Source: Macrocybe gigantea
Taxonomy: Eukaryota; Basidiomycota; Agaricomycetes; Agaricales; Callistosporiaceae
Assembly (NCBI GenBank): GCA_011319805.1
Contig: SJRY01000229.1
Span: 186,001-250,000 of the forward strand
Length of the DNA stretch: 64,000 nt
Direction of reading: 5' to 3'
Under the pieces are notes generated by a model. It ran no database searches. It had not been told where the DNA came from and saw nothing but the letters and a program-made list of their open reading frames with translations. Shown one piece after another: positions 35,347 through 46,940 of the stretch (position 1 is the stretch's first letter; the number at the start of each line of letters is the position of its first letter). The translations under genes were made by a program, and so were the position numbers.

Positions 35347-36381
35347 CTATTGTACTACCTCTACGTCGTCCCATCTGCTCTTATTGACCTTTAATCTGGT
35401 TTCTGCCGAAATGAAGCAACTCCGGAGTCCCAAAATGCGCAGATAACTCCAACGGATCCAATCAACTCTCTCCAGCAGTTTATCGGTCTCGTCTGGTGCG
35501 GTCAACCAAGAGTTGTATGACAAATCAAGAACCTCGAGCAATGGGCATGTGTCTGGTAACCTATGCAATGATACAGGACTTGGAAGGTTAATGAGCGCCA
35601 TGCGAGTAATCGTAGCAGGGAGAGTGCGGAGGTGTGTGGAAGACATGGGAGACGACATAAGCACAAAAGTGCGGAGTACGTCAGAGGTCTGCCGTTCAGA
35701 ATCCCATTCCCATGATGCGTCCTCGCGCTGCGTGTTCCGAAGAAAGAAATCCTCGCGCAAGGACCCATTCTCTCCGACAATGATGAACTCGGCGTCGGCG
35801 TGCCCATCATCCTCATAGAGCGGGTATAGTCTGGAGTCCGGCAGCGGAGAGTGGATGGCCATGTAGCGTATCAGCTCTCGTCGCAGATGCGGCGGTATGA
35901 ATGGGATTACGTCTGACACAAAATCGACGCTCGGAATGGAGCAGAGCCTCCTAAGGCACAACAACGTCAGTGATGGGAGGCGGAGGCTCGCGACCGACTC
36001 GGGCGTCAGGACGAGAGACAGCGCGTTGGCGCGCCAACTCGGTCTATCGTGCGCACGCTTGTCAGGCGAGGCCGTCCAGCTCTTGGGGGCTTTGGGCCGG
36101 GGCAGTTTGTCATGGTGGGTTTACGAGTGTTGAGTTTGGCACCTACGATCTCGGGTTCTGGATAATCAGAACTGATAAGGTCGGGAGGAAGAGTGCGTCC
36201 GTTGCGCACGAATGCGCTGGTAGAGGATATGTGCGATCTGGATCCGCGAAGGTTCTGTTGTCGTCTGAAATGCTCTCCCCTGATCATCGATAATTGTCGG
36301 TACAATGGCAAAATAATGGTTAGAGTCTAAAGCGCACCTCAAGGCATGGAGCATGCTGTTTACACCTCGTTCCGACATCAT
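35347..36381 (-). CDS. F-box/LRR-like hypothetical protein
   Basis: No named family is certain. The start MMSERGVNSMLHALR is joined by an intron to GEHFRRQQNLRGSRSH. Next comes LPPDLISSDYPEPEI, reminiscent of the F-box leader common in Agaricomycetes. The C-terminal half has leucine-rich periodicity: SVASLRLPSLTLLCLRRLC, ATITRMALINLPSP, LLEVLDLSYNSWL and LRILGLRSCF. It ends KSRWDDVEVVQ. Between PKPPRAG and SWRANALSLVLTPESV the frame changes. A missing C in the minus-strand CCCC (plus GGGG 36099-36102) would explain it, but an intron starting GTAGGT after EPEI is also possible. Such proteins often belong to large lineage-specific families that adapt substrates to SCF ligases (inference). Confidence 0.55.
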
Positions 36382-36531
36382 GATGGAATGGTAGCAAAGG
36401 AATAAAGAATGCTCATTCTCGACATGGAGTTGATACGGCCAGTCGCCTGTCGAAGGAGAGAAAAAGAAATTGACGGATTTCTAAGCGTCATGTGAAATTA
36501 GAATTAATGTGGATATCTAGTGTACACAAGG

Positions 36532-37645
36532 TCACTCTGAAGCTGTGAACGGGCTTCGTCGGTACGCGGGAGCCTCGATTACGGGTGGTAGTGATCTAGC
36601 TAGTTCTGCCGTCCCAGCGGGGAATGGCAGATCGTCCACACCTTTCGGGAGCACTTTTTCGAATAGTCCCTTAGCCTGGTTGGCTGAACTCAAGGCATTC
36701 ATTTTCTTCTTCGCGTCGCGAACGAGGACGTGGGCATCGTCAACTCCAGGGACACAGCCGCGAACAAAAATGAGGTCAAGCGCAGAGTCGACGCGAATGA
36801 CAGCCAAATTCTGCATCGTCACCCGTTTATTACCCATGTGGCCCGCCATTTTCTTGCCAGGCCATATCCGTCCGGGGTCCTAAGACGCCCAATCTGTCAG
36901 TGATAGCAGAGCGGGCGGGACACCATTTACTTGCCTGAGACTGTCCGGCCGAACCAGCAGACCGATGGGAAATAGAGACACCGTGGCTCGCACGCAGACC
37001 CTTAAATCCCCATTTTTTCATGGCACCTTGAAATCCTTTCCCGATGCTACGAGCTGTCTGTCAAACAAAATTCACCTTTAGTGGTTGAAAATGCACGCAC
37101 GAATTCGCCACCACGTCAACGTACTGCCCAGGCACGAAATGGATGGCGGATAATGTAGTGCCTACCGATTTTCCAAGTCAGACTGGGAAGAGTGACCATC
37201 AGCCACAGATGCTCACCAACGGGAACATGAGCATCCGGAGTTATTGGGAACTCCTTAACAATCCGTTTTGGTAGCACATTGGCTTTCTTGAAGTGTCCCA
37301 GCATTTGACTCGTCGTTGTCTTCGCTGGTTTATCTGACGCAGCCACCTGAACGGCATGGTACTCGGTATGATTTCGTCGAACGGTGCGTATATTAGCCGT
37401 GACCTGGCAATTCTCTAACTAGAGGTACTTGAATTGAAAGTGCAGTTTCCCTGCGGGACGTGACTTGCCTGGAGAACCGTCACCGGAAACCGAACGCCCT
37501 GGTCATTCCACATAACCGTCATGCCACGTTTACGGGCTATAACTCCCGTACGTATAGAGTCTGGCGTCCACTTAGAAGCAGAAGCGGTTGCTCGTGCAAC
37601 AATGCTTGTATGAAAACGCCTCAGCTGGCGAAGCGCGCTGAGCAT
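36532..37645 (-). CDS. Mitochondrial large-subunit ribosomal protein uL3m (MRPL9/L3)
   Basis: Structural protein of the mitochondrial 54S subunit near the peptidyl transferase centre. [20 protein letters not shown] is a typical targeting peptide, with cleavage likely near the Ala-rich end. Then follow [19 protein letters not shown] and [21 protein letters not shown] and EYHAVQVAA. An exon near 37230-37330 carries [14 protein letters not shown]. The signature L3 segment is [34 protein letters not shown], and then [20 protein letters not shown]. The C-terminus [17 protein letters not shown] is fungal-specific. Four introns interrupt the gene. ATG 37645 is the one that produces the presequence. 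The gene diverges from the RRN6-like gene, with 135 bp between starts. Confidence 0.9.
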
Positions 37646-37780
37646 TTGACCGACGGAGAAAGAGAAATTCTGAGCTTCGCCAACAATCAAGCGACTTACA
37701 TAATCTCTGAAGACATACACTCTCCTCAGGCATCTTCTCCCAGTCTCTTCGTTCTAAACGACAACAACGCTCTCAATGGA
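37646..37780. promoter_or_regulatory. Divergent promoter, uL3m / RRN6-like
   Basis: This 135 bp interval lies between divergent start codons. Both products serve ribosome production (mitochondrial ribosome; rRNA transcription), so shared control is conceivable. No specific element was recognised. Confidence 0.4.
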
Positions 37781-40700
37781 ATGGATTCGTGGCCGGCAGA
37801 TATCGAAATCAAGTCCCCTGCAGCCATCCGCCGAAGAAAACGAAAAATCAGGAACTATACCCCATCCAACAACTTTCTCTCCATAGCACCTGGCTCCGCG
37901 AATGCCGTTACCTTGTATGATTCTCAAGGCTGTCTAAAATGGACATCGGTCCTCAACGACACCCCGAAAGGTACGAAAATAAGAGGGACCAAGCCTCAGT
38001 ATGTTCTGACCCTGCGTCAGCTCGTCCGGCGTTGGATGCTGCAATAACTATATTCCCTCCGACACGCGTCCCAGTTCCAGAAATGCCCCATTTATCTATC
38101 CGTCAACGCACAGAACGAGGCGTAAGTGAGTAGACTGTTATGCAAGCATTGTTTTTACCTACCTGTTTAGGTCCATTTCATTCGTACTCATCTGCCAGAT
38201 GTGGATATACCATTGGAACTCTTGAGAGACGAAATTACGGAAGATGCCAACGCTTGTTTGAGGATCCGAGACTTCAACCCTTATGTGGGACGTCTACTCC
38301 AGCCAATAATTTCCCGCAATTCGGCGTTCCTTGCGTTTCCTATGGGTCCACTTGATCGGGACCTCAGTAAGCACGGATGTTCTGTTGTCCGACAAGGGTA
38401 TCGTTGAGTCACGATTATCCCACAGATATATCCCCTCTGTCTTTGGATGACGATCAAGAATTGACTTTTAAGCCTACTCCTTCGCCGGTTGCCTCATTTC
38501 CGACTCCCATACAAGACATCACGACGTCCAGAACATGGCCTTCGTCGGATTCTTTCGGTGACCCAAGTCTCTGCTTACACGGAATCAACACTTATTTGCT
38601 TGTTAGGAACACTTCTTTCAGTACGAACATACAGCAGTGTCTCTATCTTCGAATTTGTCGAAGAAAATGGCAGTTACCAGCCGAGTCTCATTAGTTTAGC
38701 CAAAGTCAAGCCCGAACACATCCAAGGACAGACAATATTAAGCACTGATCTCTCTTCTCTGTCGCGTGAAGCTTTAATGCTCACTGACAAGGGTGAGCTT
38801 TACCGAGTTCGCGTGGATCACAGCACAGATTCATTGTGTGTGCTATTCTCATGTTTCTGCCTGATTCGTTTGTTCAATGATGTCGCAGGAGGAACGTATA
38901 CGCGTGCAATGAAGAGGTGGTTGAAGCTAATCAAGACTTATTTTGGAGAGTTGTCATGCATGATCAAGACCCTCAGTGCATCATCGCAACCAACAACAGG
39001 TTCCTGAGCATTGATCTGCGAGTAGGTCGCCCGCTACCCCATTCTCTCGATCCGCCTGAATTATCATAAAGACAGATTCCGCCACTAATTCATTTGTGCT
39101 TCCAAACGTCCGCGACTTTATTACGTCTGTGCAATATTCGGGAACCTGCAACCACCTCCAGTTATCCACCACTCGGGAGATCATTTGGTTGGACAAAAGA
39201 AATCTCTCAAAAGCGCTTGTTGGTTGTCAACATGGCCGGAAGTATGACCGATCTCTTGAGCTGCGTGCTTTACTTTCGAAGCCAGGTCTGACACGGCCTT
39301 TTCTGAACATGGTTAAGCATATGACTTAATTTTCCTGACAGATCTAACATTCTTGACGTCGCGAAAAAATAACCTGGTCACTCTGTATGATGTTTCATAC
39401 GGGAGTAGTAACCTTCTACACCTCAATGGCATGCCTCAAAGTCTGTCTCCCTCCAGCTGTCAGCTTCGCGATCAGACATTCTTTGCATCTTCTCCTAACG
39501 AGACTCTCAGCACAAGTACAATCGACCTGTTCAGTTTGACGACGCACAATGCTCTCCTACATACGGGTATTCATATGAAGCCGTCGTCAAAAAGGCCTAT
39601 GTTTCGCCCCCAGTGGAGCAGCGAAATCCAAGATTTGGAGACCAAGTTTAAGACGCTTACGACGGACGTTGGTCCATCGGGTGGTATGGATTTTGCTGAA
39701 GTCGATTTTTCTACCATATACGAGGGTGAGTTCTTGTCCATAGTCATTCACTCCGGTCTCAGAGTATACGCCATAAGATCTATATGTTATCCCGGCAAAG
39801 GCAGAAGAAGAGGATGAGGAAGCAAGAAAGGAGGAAGTTTACGATGTGATACAGAAAGTACCGCTGTTCTGGCAGGAATCGGATCCTTCGACGAACCACA
39901 TGTTAACCATGTCAGTTTTGCCGATTCTGGCTAAGAGTCTCCATCTAAACTAGTTTTCAGGTATGACGTGGTGTTTCGTTCCAGCGAAGAGTCAAAACAA
40001 GCATCAAGAGCAGATTTTCTGACCGGCAGTGCTCTAAATTCTGCACGAGGATTTCGGGCATTGTCACAAGGTCGCATAACAGAACAACAGCTCAAACAAG
40101 GTGCTCAATGGTACTGCGACCTTTCGCCACAACTTCAACGCCTACTTGGACCGTCCTTCTCTTCCAATGTGGTGATCCTAGCGGAGAAATTGAAGAAATA
40201 CGACTTGATGGTTGATCCCAAACGGACACCTCGGTCATTGCAGCGGGAGAAGAGTGCACGAAGACAGTTGGCCGTGGATCTGGCCCTGTCCAGCCACGTT
40301 TTCTATTCCCAAGGCTTCACTTCAGATGGGCTCGAAAACTTGACAAAGACATTGTCCTTGAATAACGAACCTCCGAGTATCACATTCAGGTATCTCCGTC
40401 CCGCATCAAAATCCGACGATGCACGAAAGGAAAGAGCGGAACCGAACATATCACCCGGTGTTAGAGCACTGTTGCAGGACTGGGTCATTGGCTCAGAGCT
40501 CGGAGAATATGGATTGGGTGATGATGAGTCTGGAGACGAACTTCGAAAACGTTCGCCTGTAAAAACGAGGTCTAGAGAGCCACAAGATGGCCGAAGACCT
40601 TTTTTTGGCAGTCATTCACAGCAACCTCCGGGAATTGCGTTGTCGACACCGCTTCTAGCGCAGTCACAGGACTCCATGAGGCAGCCACCAAAGCTCGTGC

Positions 40701-40854
40701 ATCATGGTGGCAGCCAGTTCGTCTACAGGGCTTTAGCCTTTCCAGAAGCAACGCAAACGCAGATGGCTAATACTCAAATACTGCCTGGCCGTTTTGGTGG
40801 ACGGAACGTGTTCAGCAAAAAGAAGGCAACGAAGAAACGTGTTGGAGGGTTCTG
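37781..40854 (+). CDS. RNA polymerase I core factor subunit RRN6-like
   Basis: Probable core-factor subunit (TAF1C/Rrn6 type) for rDNA transcription in the nucleolus. The N-terminus MDSWPADIEIKSPAAIRRRK leads into a WD-like propeller. Propeller exons include SVSIFEFVEENGSYQPSLI, NRFLSIDLR and REIIWLDKRNLSKALVGCQH, then NNLVTLYDVSYGSSNLLHL. The C-terminal helical part has KKYDLMVDPKRTPRSLQREK. The tail reads ANTQILPGRFGGRNVFSK and ends KKKATKKRVGGF, matching the conserved SQ-G-R-F-G-G-R … KKK..GF end of fungal Rrn6. About eight introns interrupt the gene. ATG 37781 is the first in-frame Met after a long open stretch and is plausible but not certain. The assignment rests on the tail and the overall architecture. 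Confidence 0.65.
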
Positions 40855-41111
40855 AGGCGGTCGTATACAATTTCGATCATCTTTGTAGGGCAAACAAAAA
40901 TAAAAATTGTATTGGAGCCTTGAATCTCGCGTTTCCTGTGACGGTCAAGGTTTCTCTGTTCCTCTCATCAATTTCGCTTTGAGACAAACCGACTGCTTGG
41001 CCACCCTTGCTATCGTTCTAATCCACTAGGCACCGTTGTGCCAGCGAGTCCACGAAGCTGGATCGTCGGCTGGCGCCGTGACCGTGCTCTATGGATGGAA
41101 AAAGGCGGGAT

Positions 41112-42648
41112 ATGGAACAAAATCAACCAACGAAGCAGGATTGACGCGAGTTTTTCAGGAAATCTAACCCTCTATATGATCCCGCTGCATTCAATGATGC
41201 TCTTCGACGTACGCTTTCCAGCGTTCTCTTTTGTCCAGCAAAGTCTTCATGCTCCATTACAGGCAACAAGGCGGTCGTCTGCGCTCTCACGGCTAGTTAC
41301 ATATCCACCTTTGCTGGCTATCCAGTGAGCACTTCATAGTCGTATCTCCTTGCGGAAATGATTTTCCGTGTTGAAAACGACCCGCCGCTAGCTGGACTCG
41401 CTCAAGTCGAGACTGCAGACGACGAAAACGCCTGTCACCATTCCAGGACTGGCGAGCCTTGTCTACCGCGAGGAGGGCATCATGGGATTCTATCGCGGAC
41501 TTTGGATACCCCTCATGACGATTTCATTCGTTCGTGCGTTCTATGATGCCCTGTTTCGAGTTCTCGGTCGTTCTCATGCTTCCCTTATGAAGGAGCCGCA
41601 AGTTTTACGATCTACAACCGCACGAAAGAACATTTCTGGAATCATAATATATTATGTCGTAATCATATTTTCGATGTCGCCGTTACCGGTGGTTTCAGCG
41701 GTGCCATGTCTGGTGCACTAATTTCCTTCACGAGTGCCCGTGAGTGTCTCCAAGTTTTTGAGGAATATCACCCTCCTAATGCTATCTCCAGCATTTGAGC
41801 TGGTCAAGGTTCGATCCATCAACCATTCTGCGTAACACGTTTCTCAGATGCCTTGGCTAGGTCCGGCGACAACTGGAATATATCATCGCGGCGAGCAAGG
41901 GAATCTCTCTTACCAAGCCACCAGGAACCATTGAAGCGGTTAGGGATATTTTCAGAACAAACGGAATAACCGGCTTGTATACGGGCTTTCGTCTGCATTT
42001 CCGTTGGTGTCTTGTTCGTTCTGTAATCCGCTGGTCTTGACATAAAATTCCGTTGACTAGTGCGTGACACGTCTGGGACTGCGCTATACTTTTTGGAGTA
42101 CGATGGAATGCGACATCTGTTGGGCCGCAACAGATTAGGAGAGCAGGGTCCTACTCCGCCTTGGTTGCCGATACACCAATCCGTGGTACCTTTTGTTTGT
42201 GGTTCATTAGCTGGAGTAACGACCTCCTTTCCACCTTCAGCTTAGCTTCACCATTGACGTATTCGCAGGTGACGTCTTGGGCTCTCATCTACCCTCTTGA
42301 TGTGTAAGTTTGATCACGATTTGCCTTCCCTGTATGGCTAAGAAATCTACATATAGGGTCAAGACCAAAGTTCAGCAACGTGCGTTAGCAGGAGAAAAAT
42401 ATCGTGGTCCCCTCGAAACCTTACACCGCCTTGTTCGAGGTGTGTTCGGTATCAATTCAATGAAGAGAACGCACGGAGAATGTGGATTTGCAGGTACCGA
42501 TCCGAACAATCCTAAGCCTCTCTTGGCTGGAATCGCAAGGATCTACCGAGGATTGGGCGTGAGCGCCGTTCGCAGCATCACGACACACGGGCTTCTCTGG
42601 ACTTTCTTCGACATAGTCGCAGGCTACATTGACAATCTTCCGCGTTGA
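41112..42648 (+). CDS. Mitochondrial carrier family protein (5' end unresolved)
   Basis: Six-helix inner-membrane solute carrier; the substrate is not deducible. Repeat 1 is SNPLYDPAAFNDALRRTL, then YISTFAGYP and DSVKSRLQTTKTPVTIP. LVYREEGIMGFYRGLWIPLM completes it. Repeat 2 has GAMSGALISFTSAPFELVKV, then IFRTNGITGLYTGFRLHF. Repeat 3 carries GVTSWALIYPLDVVKTKVQQ and IARIYRGLGVSAVRS. PFELVK and YPLDVVK are the PX[DE]XX[KR] signatures. The protein ends AGYIDNLPR. The start is a problem. MEQNQPTKQD (ATG 41112, or in-frame ATG 41091) is followed in frame by TGA at 41142 and then REFFRKSNPLYDP. Either an upstream exon splices in at TTTTTCAG (41158), or a base is wrong. At least six introns follow. 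Confidence 0.72.
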
Positions 42649-42888
42649 CGAGCATCGGACATTCGCATTCAAAACAACATACCGCATACTCCAAGTTATG
42701 GGTAAACATCTAACTTAGAACCAAAAGATATCACGCAAATTGTATCATGAAGTCACTGAAAATGATAATGTATTGCACGTCACCATTCCAGTTGGTTCTA
42801 GCACCCCAAGTTCTGCCACCTCCCGTGGTGTTGCTACATGCAGTCAATCGTGATGATTGTCAAAAAACGTTTGAGAAATCTGGCATTT

Positions 42889-44948
42889 TCACCGAGCCTG
42901 AACATAGTCGTCGATTTTCAACAACAGACAGACGGTTTCCGTCGCGAGTTCGATAGCACTCGTAGATACTAATAGAGGCTGTACAACGTCCTCTTCCAGA
43001 ATGTTGGATATCAGGCCCTGCATAATATAGATTGGCAACCAAAAATGCTCAAGAGAATTGGGCACATACCTTGCGCACGTTGATGCCAGCATTGCGCTCG
43101 CCAAGTGCGTGTCGGTTTCTCAGCTCCGTGACGATTGCGATAGGATTCAAACCCGCGTTCTCTGCCAGCGTCGTTGGTATGACCTCGAGCGCATCTGCGT
43201 ACGCCTGGAAACAATACGCCTCCATGCCCCTCAGAGATTGCGCGTGTTGTGACAGCAGCCGAGAGACATGAATTTCTGGAGCCCCGCCACCACTTATTAG
43301 CGCCCTGAAAGCAAAGGCATCAAAGCTAGGCGAGACAATGAGGTGAAGGGGGATTACCTCTTCTTGACAAGGCATCGCACGACGCACAATGCATCATGCA
43401 GACTGCGCTCGCACTCTTCGACAACAAGATTATTGCTCCCATCGCGAGTACACTGACTGTCCGTCCTCGATTCTTCACACCAGTTATGCGAACAACCTTA
43501 GCACCAGAGCGGCTATCCTCCTCCACCAAATCTGCGTAGCCAAGTTTATCTTCCGTGAACGCATCGATGTCGGCGATGGGTTTGCATCCCAGACTCTTTG
43601 ATAGGAAATCTATTTCGTCGCGCTCAACGTCTTTAACGACCAGAATGTTGAGCCGTTTAAGGAAGTTGAGGGAAACATCGTCCACGGCGTCGCGGAGAAT
43701 CGACTTTTGAATGAGAAGCACGTTACAGTTCGCTTTTTTGATTCTCTTGCACATGTTAAGGAGATACTGGCGACCTTCCTTGATCACCTTGTCCATCTGG
43801 CGATAATCGTTGATGACAACTGTATTGTCCATCTTAGGATGGCGTCAGCGGCAACTTGTGGGGAGAAAAGGTGACTAGGGACTGACATCAGGTTTAGGCG
43901 CGCTTAGTTGGAATTGAATAATGGCGATTTTTGCCTTTTCCATGCGAGTCGGTCCACCAGCAGAGACAACGACGTTCTGGTTAAGAACGACGCCATCTAT
44001 CAACTCAGTGTCTTCGATGGTCCCTCCCACTTTCTTCACAACACGGATATCCCGAAGATCGACATTCGATGACGTAGGGGTGACCAATCGCATCACTGCG
44101 TCAACAGCGATGGGTGCCAATGTCGAAGAATATTGTGAGACGATCTGCGAACAGACAGTTAAGACGTGGCTATATTCAGAGACATCATGTCATGCTACAA
44201 ACCTTCGAATTCAGGGATGTACTAGCAGCCCGAAGCAAGCTAGCTTTATCGCTTAGGTCTACGGGTGTTGAAAGTTCTGTAAGATACTCGACGGCCTTGA
44301 CAGACGCCTTGAGAAAAGCTTCCGCGATGATTGTGGGGTGAATTCCTTTCTCCAACAACTTTTCGGCGGCACCCAACAAACTCCCGGCGATAACCACGAC
44401 CGACGTCGTACCGTCTCCCGCTTCGATATCCTGTGCTGCAGAGAGGTCGACCAGCTGATGACTGTCTCAGCGACCACACAGAATGAATGAGGCTAACGGA
44501 GACTCACCATTTTTGCGGCCGGATGCATGGCTTGAATGCTCTTGAGAATCGTGGCACCATCATTCGTCACGATGACTTCCCCTTTAGACGTTTGAATCTA
44601 GTGAACAGTAGAAGCTCCGACAGACTGATCGAGGGACGACGAACATACCATCTTGTCCATCCCTTTTGGTCCTAATGATGTCCGGACAGCATCACTGATA
44701 GCTTCGATCCACGAGCAAGTCATGTGAGAATACAAAAGACAAGGAGAGTGTTCTATTGACTCGAACCTTTGGCAGCAACCATATTAGAGAGCCGGAGCTC
44801 CATCGGTTTACCCTGAAATGCGGGACAAATGAGAAGATATAAGCGAGACAGAATACTGGAGACGCGCCTTGTCGTTGAATGCAGCATTCGCGCCTGATGG
44901 CAGCTTGGCACCTGCTGTAGCGCTCTGAGTAGCTTTGACGGCGGACAT
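42889..44948 (-). CDS. CCT4: Chaperonin TCP-1 delta subunit (CCT4)
   Basis: Subunit of the cytosolic TRiC/CCT ring that folds actin, tubulin and WD proteins. ATG 44948 opens [19 protein letters not shown]. Then come [18 protein letters not shown] and [18 protein letters not shown]. The ATPase motif is [19 protein letters not shown]. The delta-specific apical region has [20 protein letters not shown] and [20 protein letters not shown], and [20 protein letters not shown]. The C-terminal part has [20 protein letters not shown] and ends [18 protein letters not shown]. After TVSVLAMG the frame breaks. One extra G in the minus-strand GGG (plus CCC 43438-43440) restores [20 protein letters not shown]. 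An essential single-copy gene should not be broken, so I infer a base-calling error. Several short introns are present. Confidence 0.93.
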
Positions 44949-45095
44949 GAGGAGGAGTGGCAATGGATGCTTTTAATCTCGACGCGTTTCTGAAATCTCG
45001 TCACGGTCACGGTGTGACGCAGACACATTCCTAGATTGCGTATGCACAGAACTCCCGCTATACTTGTCTACATCGTCCAGCTATAATCCCTGCAG
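44949..45095. promoter_or_regulatory. Divergent promoter, CCT4 / UFD1
   Basis: The 147 bp between divergent ATGs contains ACGCGT at 44982-44987. It also has an inverted pair GTCAC (45000-45004) and GTGAC (45014-45018) around a second GTCAC. These could bind regulators of either gene (inference). Confidence 0.5.
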
Positions 45096-46817
45096 ATGGA
45101 CTTCGTACGTGCATATAGAGGCTATATCATGCAACATTTGATATTGATCCACGCTAGTTTGGCAATCCTCACGCGCCTGGTGGCATCCTCGCCCACCTGG
45201 CCGGGTAACAGTCTACCATCGCGTCTTTGACCTCGATCTGACGTTTAATCAGCGGAATTCCAGGCGGATTTGGAACTCGGATGGGTCGTGCACCCCCACG
45301 GGCATATGACGACTACTTCAAAGCCTACAGCATGGCCATGTTGCCTGGAAGAGAAAGAGAGAATGTTTCATATGGCGGGAAGAGTACGCGTCATCCTTAT
45401 GAAAGTCTACTGGTCTTTGTTGATCTATTCGGAATATAGTCATCATGCCACCATCCGCTCTCGCGAACCTCACCAACCTCGAGCTAGAGTCCCCGTGGAT
45501 GTTCCAACTACGTAATCCTGCCAACCCTGCTGCATCGACGCATGCCGGTGTCCTAGAATTCATCGCCGAGGAAGGCGTCGTCCACCTGCCATATTGGATG
45601 ATGAAGACGCTTCGTTTGAACGAGGGTGACCCCATTCGCATTACTGGAGCAGAGCTGCCCAAAGGGAAGCTTGTCAAGCTGCAAGCTCAAACGGTACACT
45701 TTTTAGAAATCTCAGATCCAAAGGCAGTGTAAGTGGATATGATCTAAAGGCCTTCAGATATAGTTCATGCTCATTGGAGTTACCGTTCAAAGGCTTGAAC
45801 AAGCGTTGCGGAACTTTTCTGCCCTTACACAAGGTGATATCATTGAAATATCTTATAATTCCATCATATTCGGCCTCCTCGTGATGGAGACGAAACCGGG
45901 AGGTGAAGGAATAAGCGTGCTTGACACAGATTTGGAAGTAGACTTTGCTCCTCCCGTTGGTTATGTTGAACCAGAACGGCCAAAAGCCGCACCTCCAGCA
46001 ACAATGGCGTCAAAGCTGAAAATCGATCTTAATTCATCGTCGCCTGGTTCGTCACGCCCTGGTTCGTCATTGAGCGGAGGTTTTGCTGGGGCTGCTACAG
46101 GTGCTACTACGGTCAGCAAGGGGGAGACCAATGGGAGAGCTTCAAGGGTAGGGGGAGACTCTAGCCGGCCGCAAGACAAAGGGGAAGGGTATCAGCCACC
46201 GGAAAGTCGAAGAAGTCGCGGAAGAGAGTAAGATCATCAGGACTGAGTATGGGTTTTGTCCTTCATTTCTTCTTTCTCTAATAATCTCGCCTGTAGTCGC
46301 CATCGGATCGTGTCCAACAGCACATTTGACTCTGACGTTAAAGTTCCTGCAGCTCTTAATCTTCCCTTTGGTCAACTATTCTTTGGCTTCAACGTCCCTC
46401 CCTACACACCGCCGTCCACTGAAAATGCGCAATCCAACGATCACTCTGCTCAGGCATGTCGAGCGTAGCTTGAAGGCGACGGTATTTACTCACAGTCGGC
46501 GCTAGGAACCCCTTCATGCCTTCACTGGATCAGGCCAAACGTTGAGCGGAAGATCAAATCCATCGAATTCTTCCAAAGGCAAGGAGAAAGAAACCGCTTC
46601 AAGCCAAACATATGCCAGTTCGGCGCTATTCAGTGGGGCAGGCCGTACGCTCGGCGGGCGCTCAGCACAATCAGAGCCTGCAGCGCTCGAGGCCGGTGCT
46701 GCCCGCCCCACGAACCCTCCCCAATGGAATACCCGGTCAGCCAAAGTAAAAGAACGAAGCCCGACGCCCGACTGGGGTGTAGATGACGACGATGTCATCA
46801 TGATTGACAGCGACTAG
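45096..46817 (+). CDS. UFD1: Ubiquitin fusion degradation protein 1 (Ufd1)
   Basis: Cofactor of the Cdc48/p97-Npl4 segregase in ER-associated degradation and other ubiquitin pathways. The first exon is only MDF (45096-45104). The second supplies FGNPHAPG and splices by GTGGCA…TTCCAG to GFGTRMGRAPPRAYDDYFKA. The core follows: YSMAMLPGRERENVSYGGK, IIMPPSALANLTNLELESPW and HAGVLEFIAEEGVVHLPYWM. Then comes QALRNFSALTQGDIIEISYN. The C-terminal half is disordered and Ser/Gly-rich. Its later exon contains QTLSGRSNPSNSSKGKEKE and ends DDDDVIMIDSD, an acidic SUMO-interacting-like tail. Splicing GTAACA instead would give a stop, so the GTGGCA donor is preferred. The gene converges with N-myristoyltransferase. 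Confidence 0.92.
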
Positions 46818-46940
46818 AAATGCTGATTTTCTCTTTCGTTGACCACGTTTCCTTGTTCCTATCGTTGTGTACTCCATCTGTATTGTTAGGGCTCCTAGGC
46901 CTTGCACCCATCGTAAAACTTGGGTGCAGAATATACAAGG

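Noticed and set aside
41800..41830. GGTTCGATCC, resembling a tRNA T-loop
   Set aside because: It follows FELVK in the mitochondrial carrier as the 5' end of an intron. No acceptor stem or anticodon arm surrounds it.
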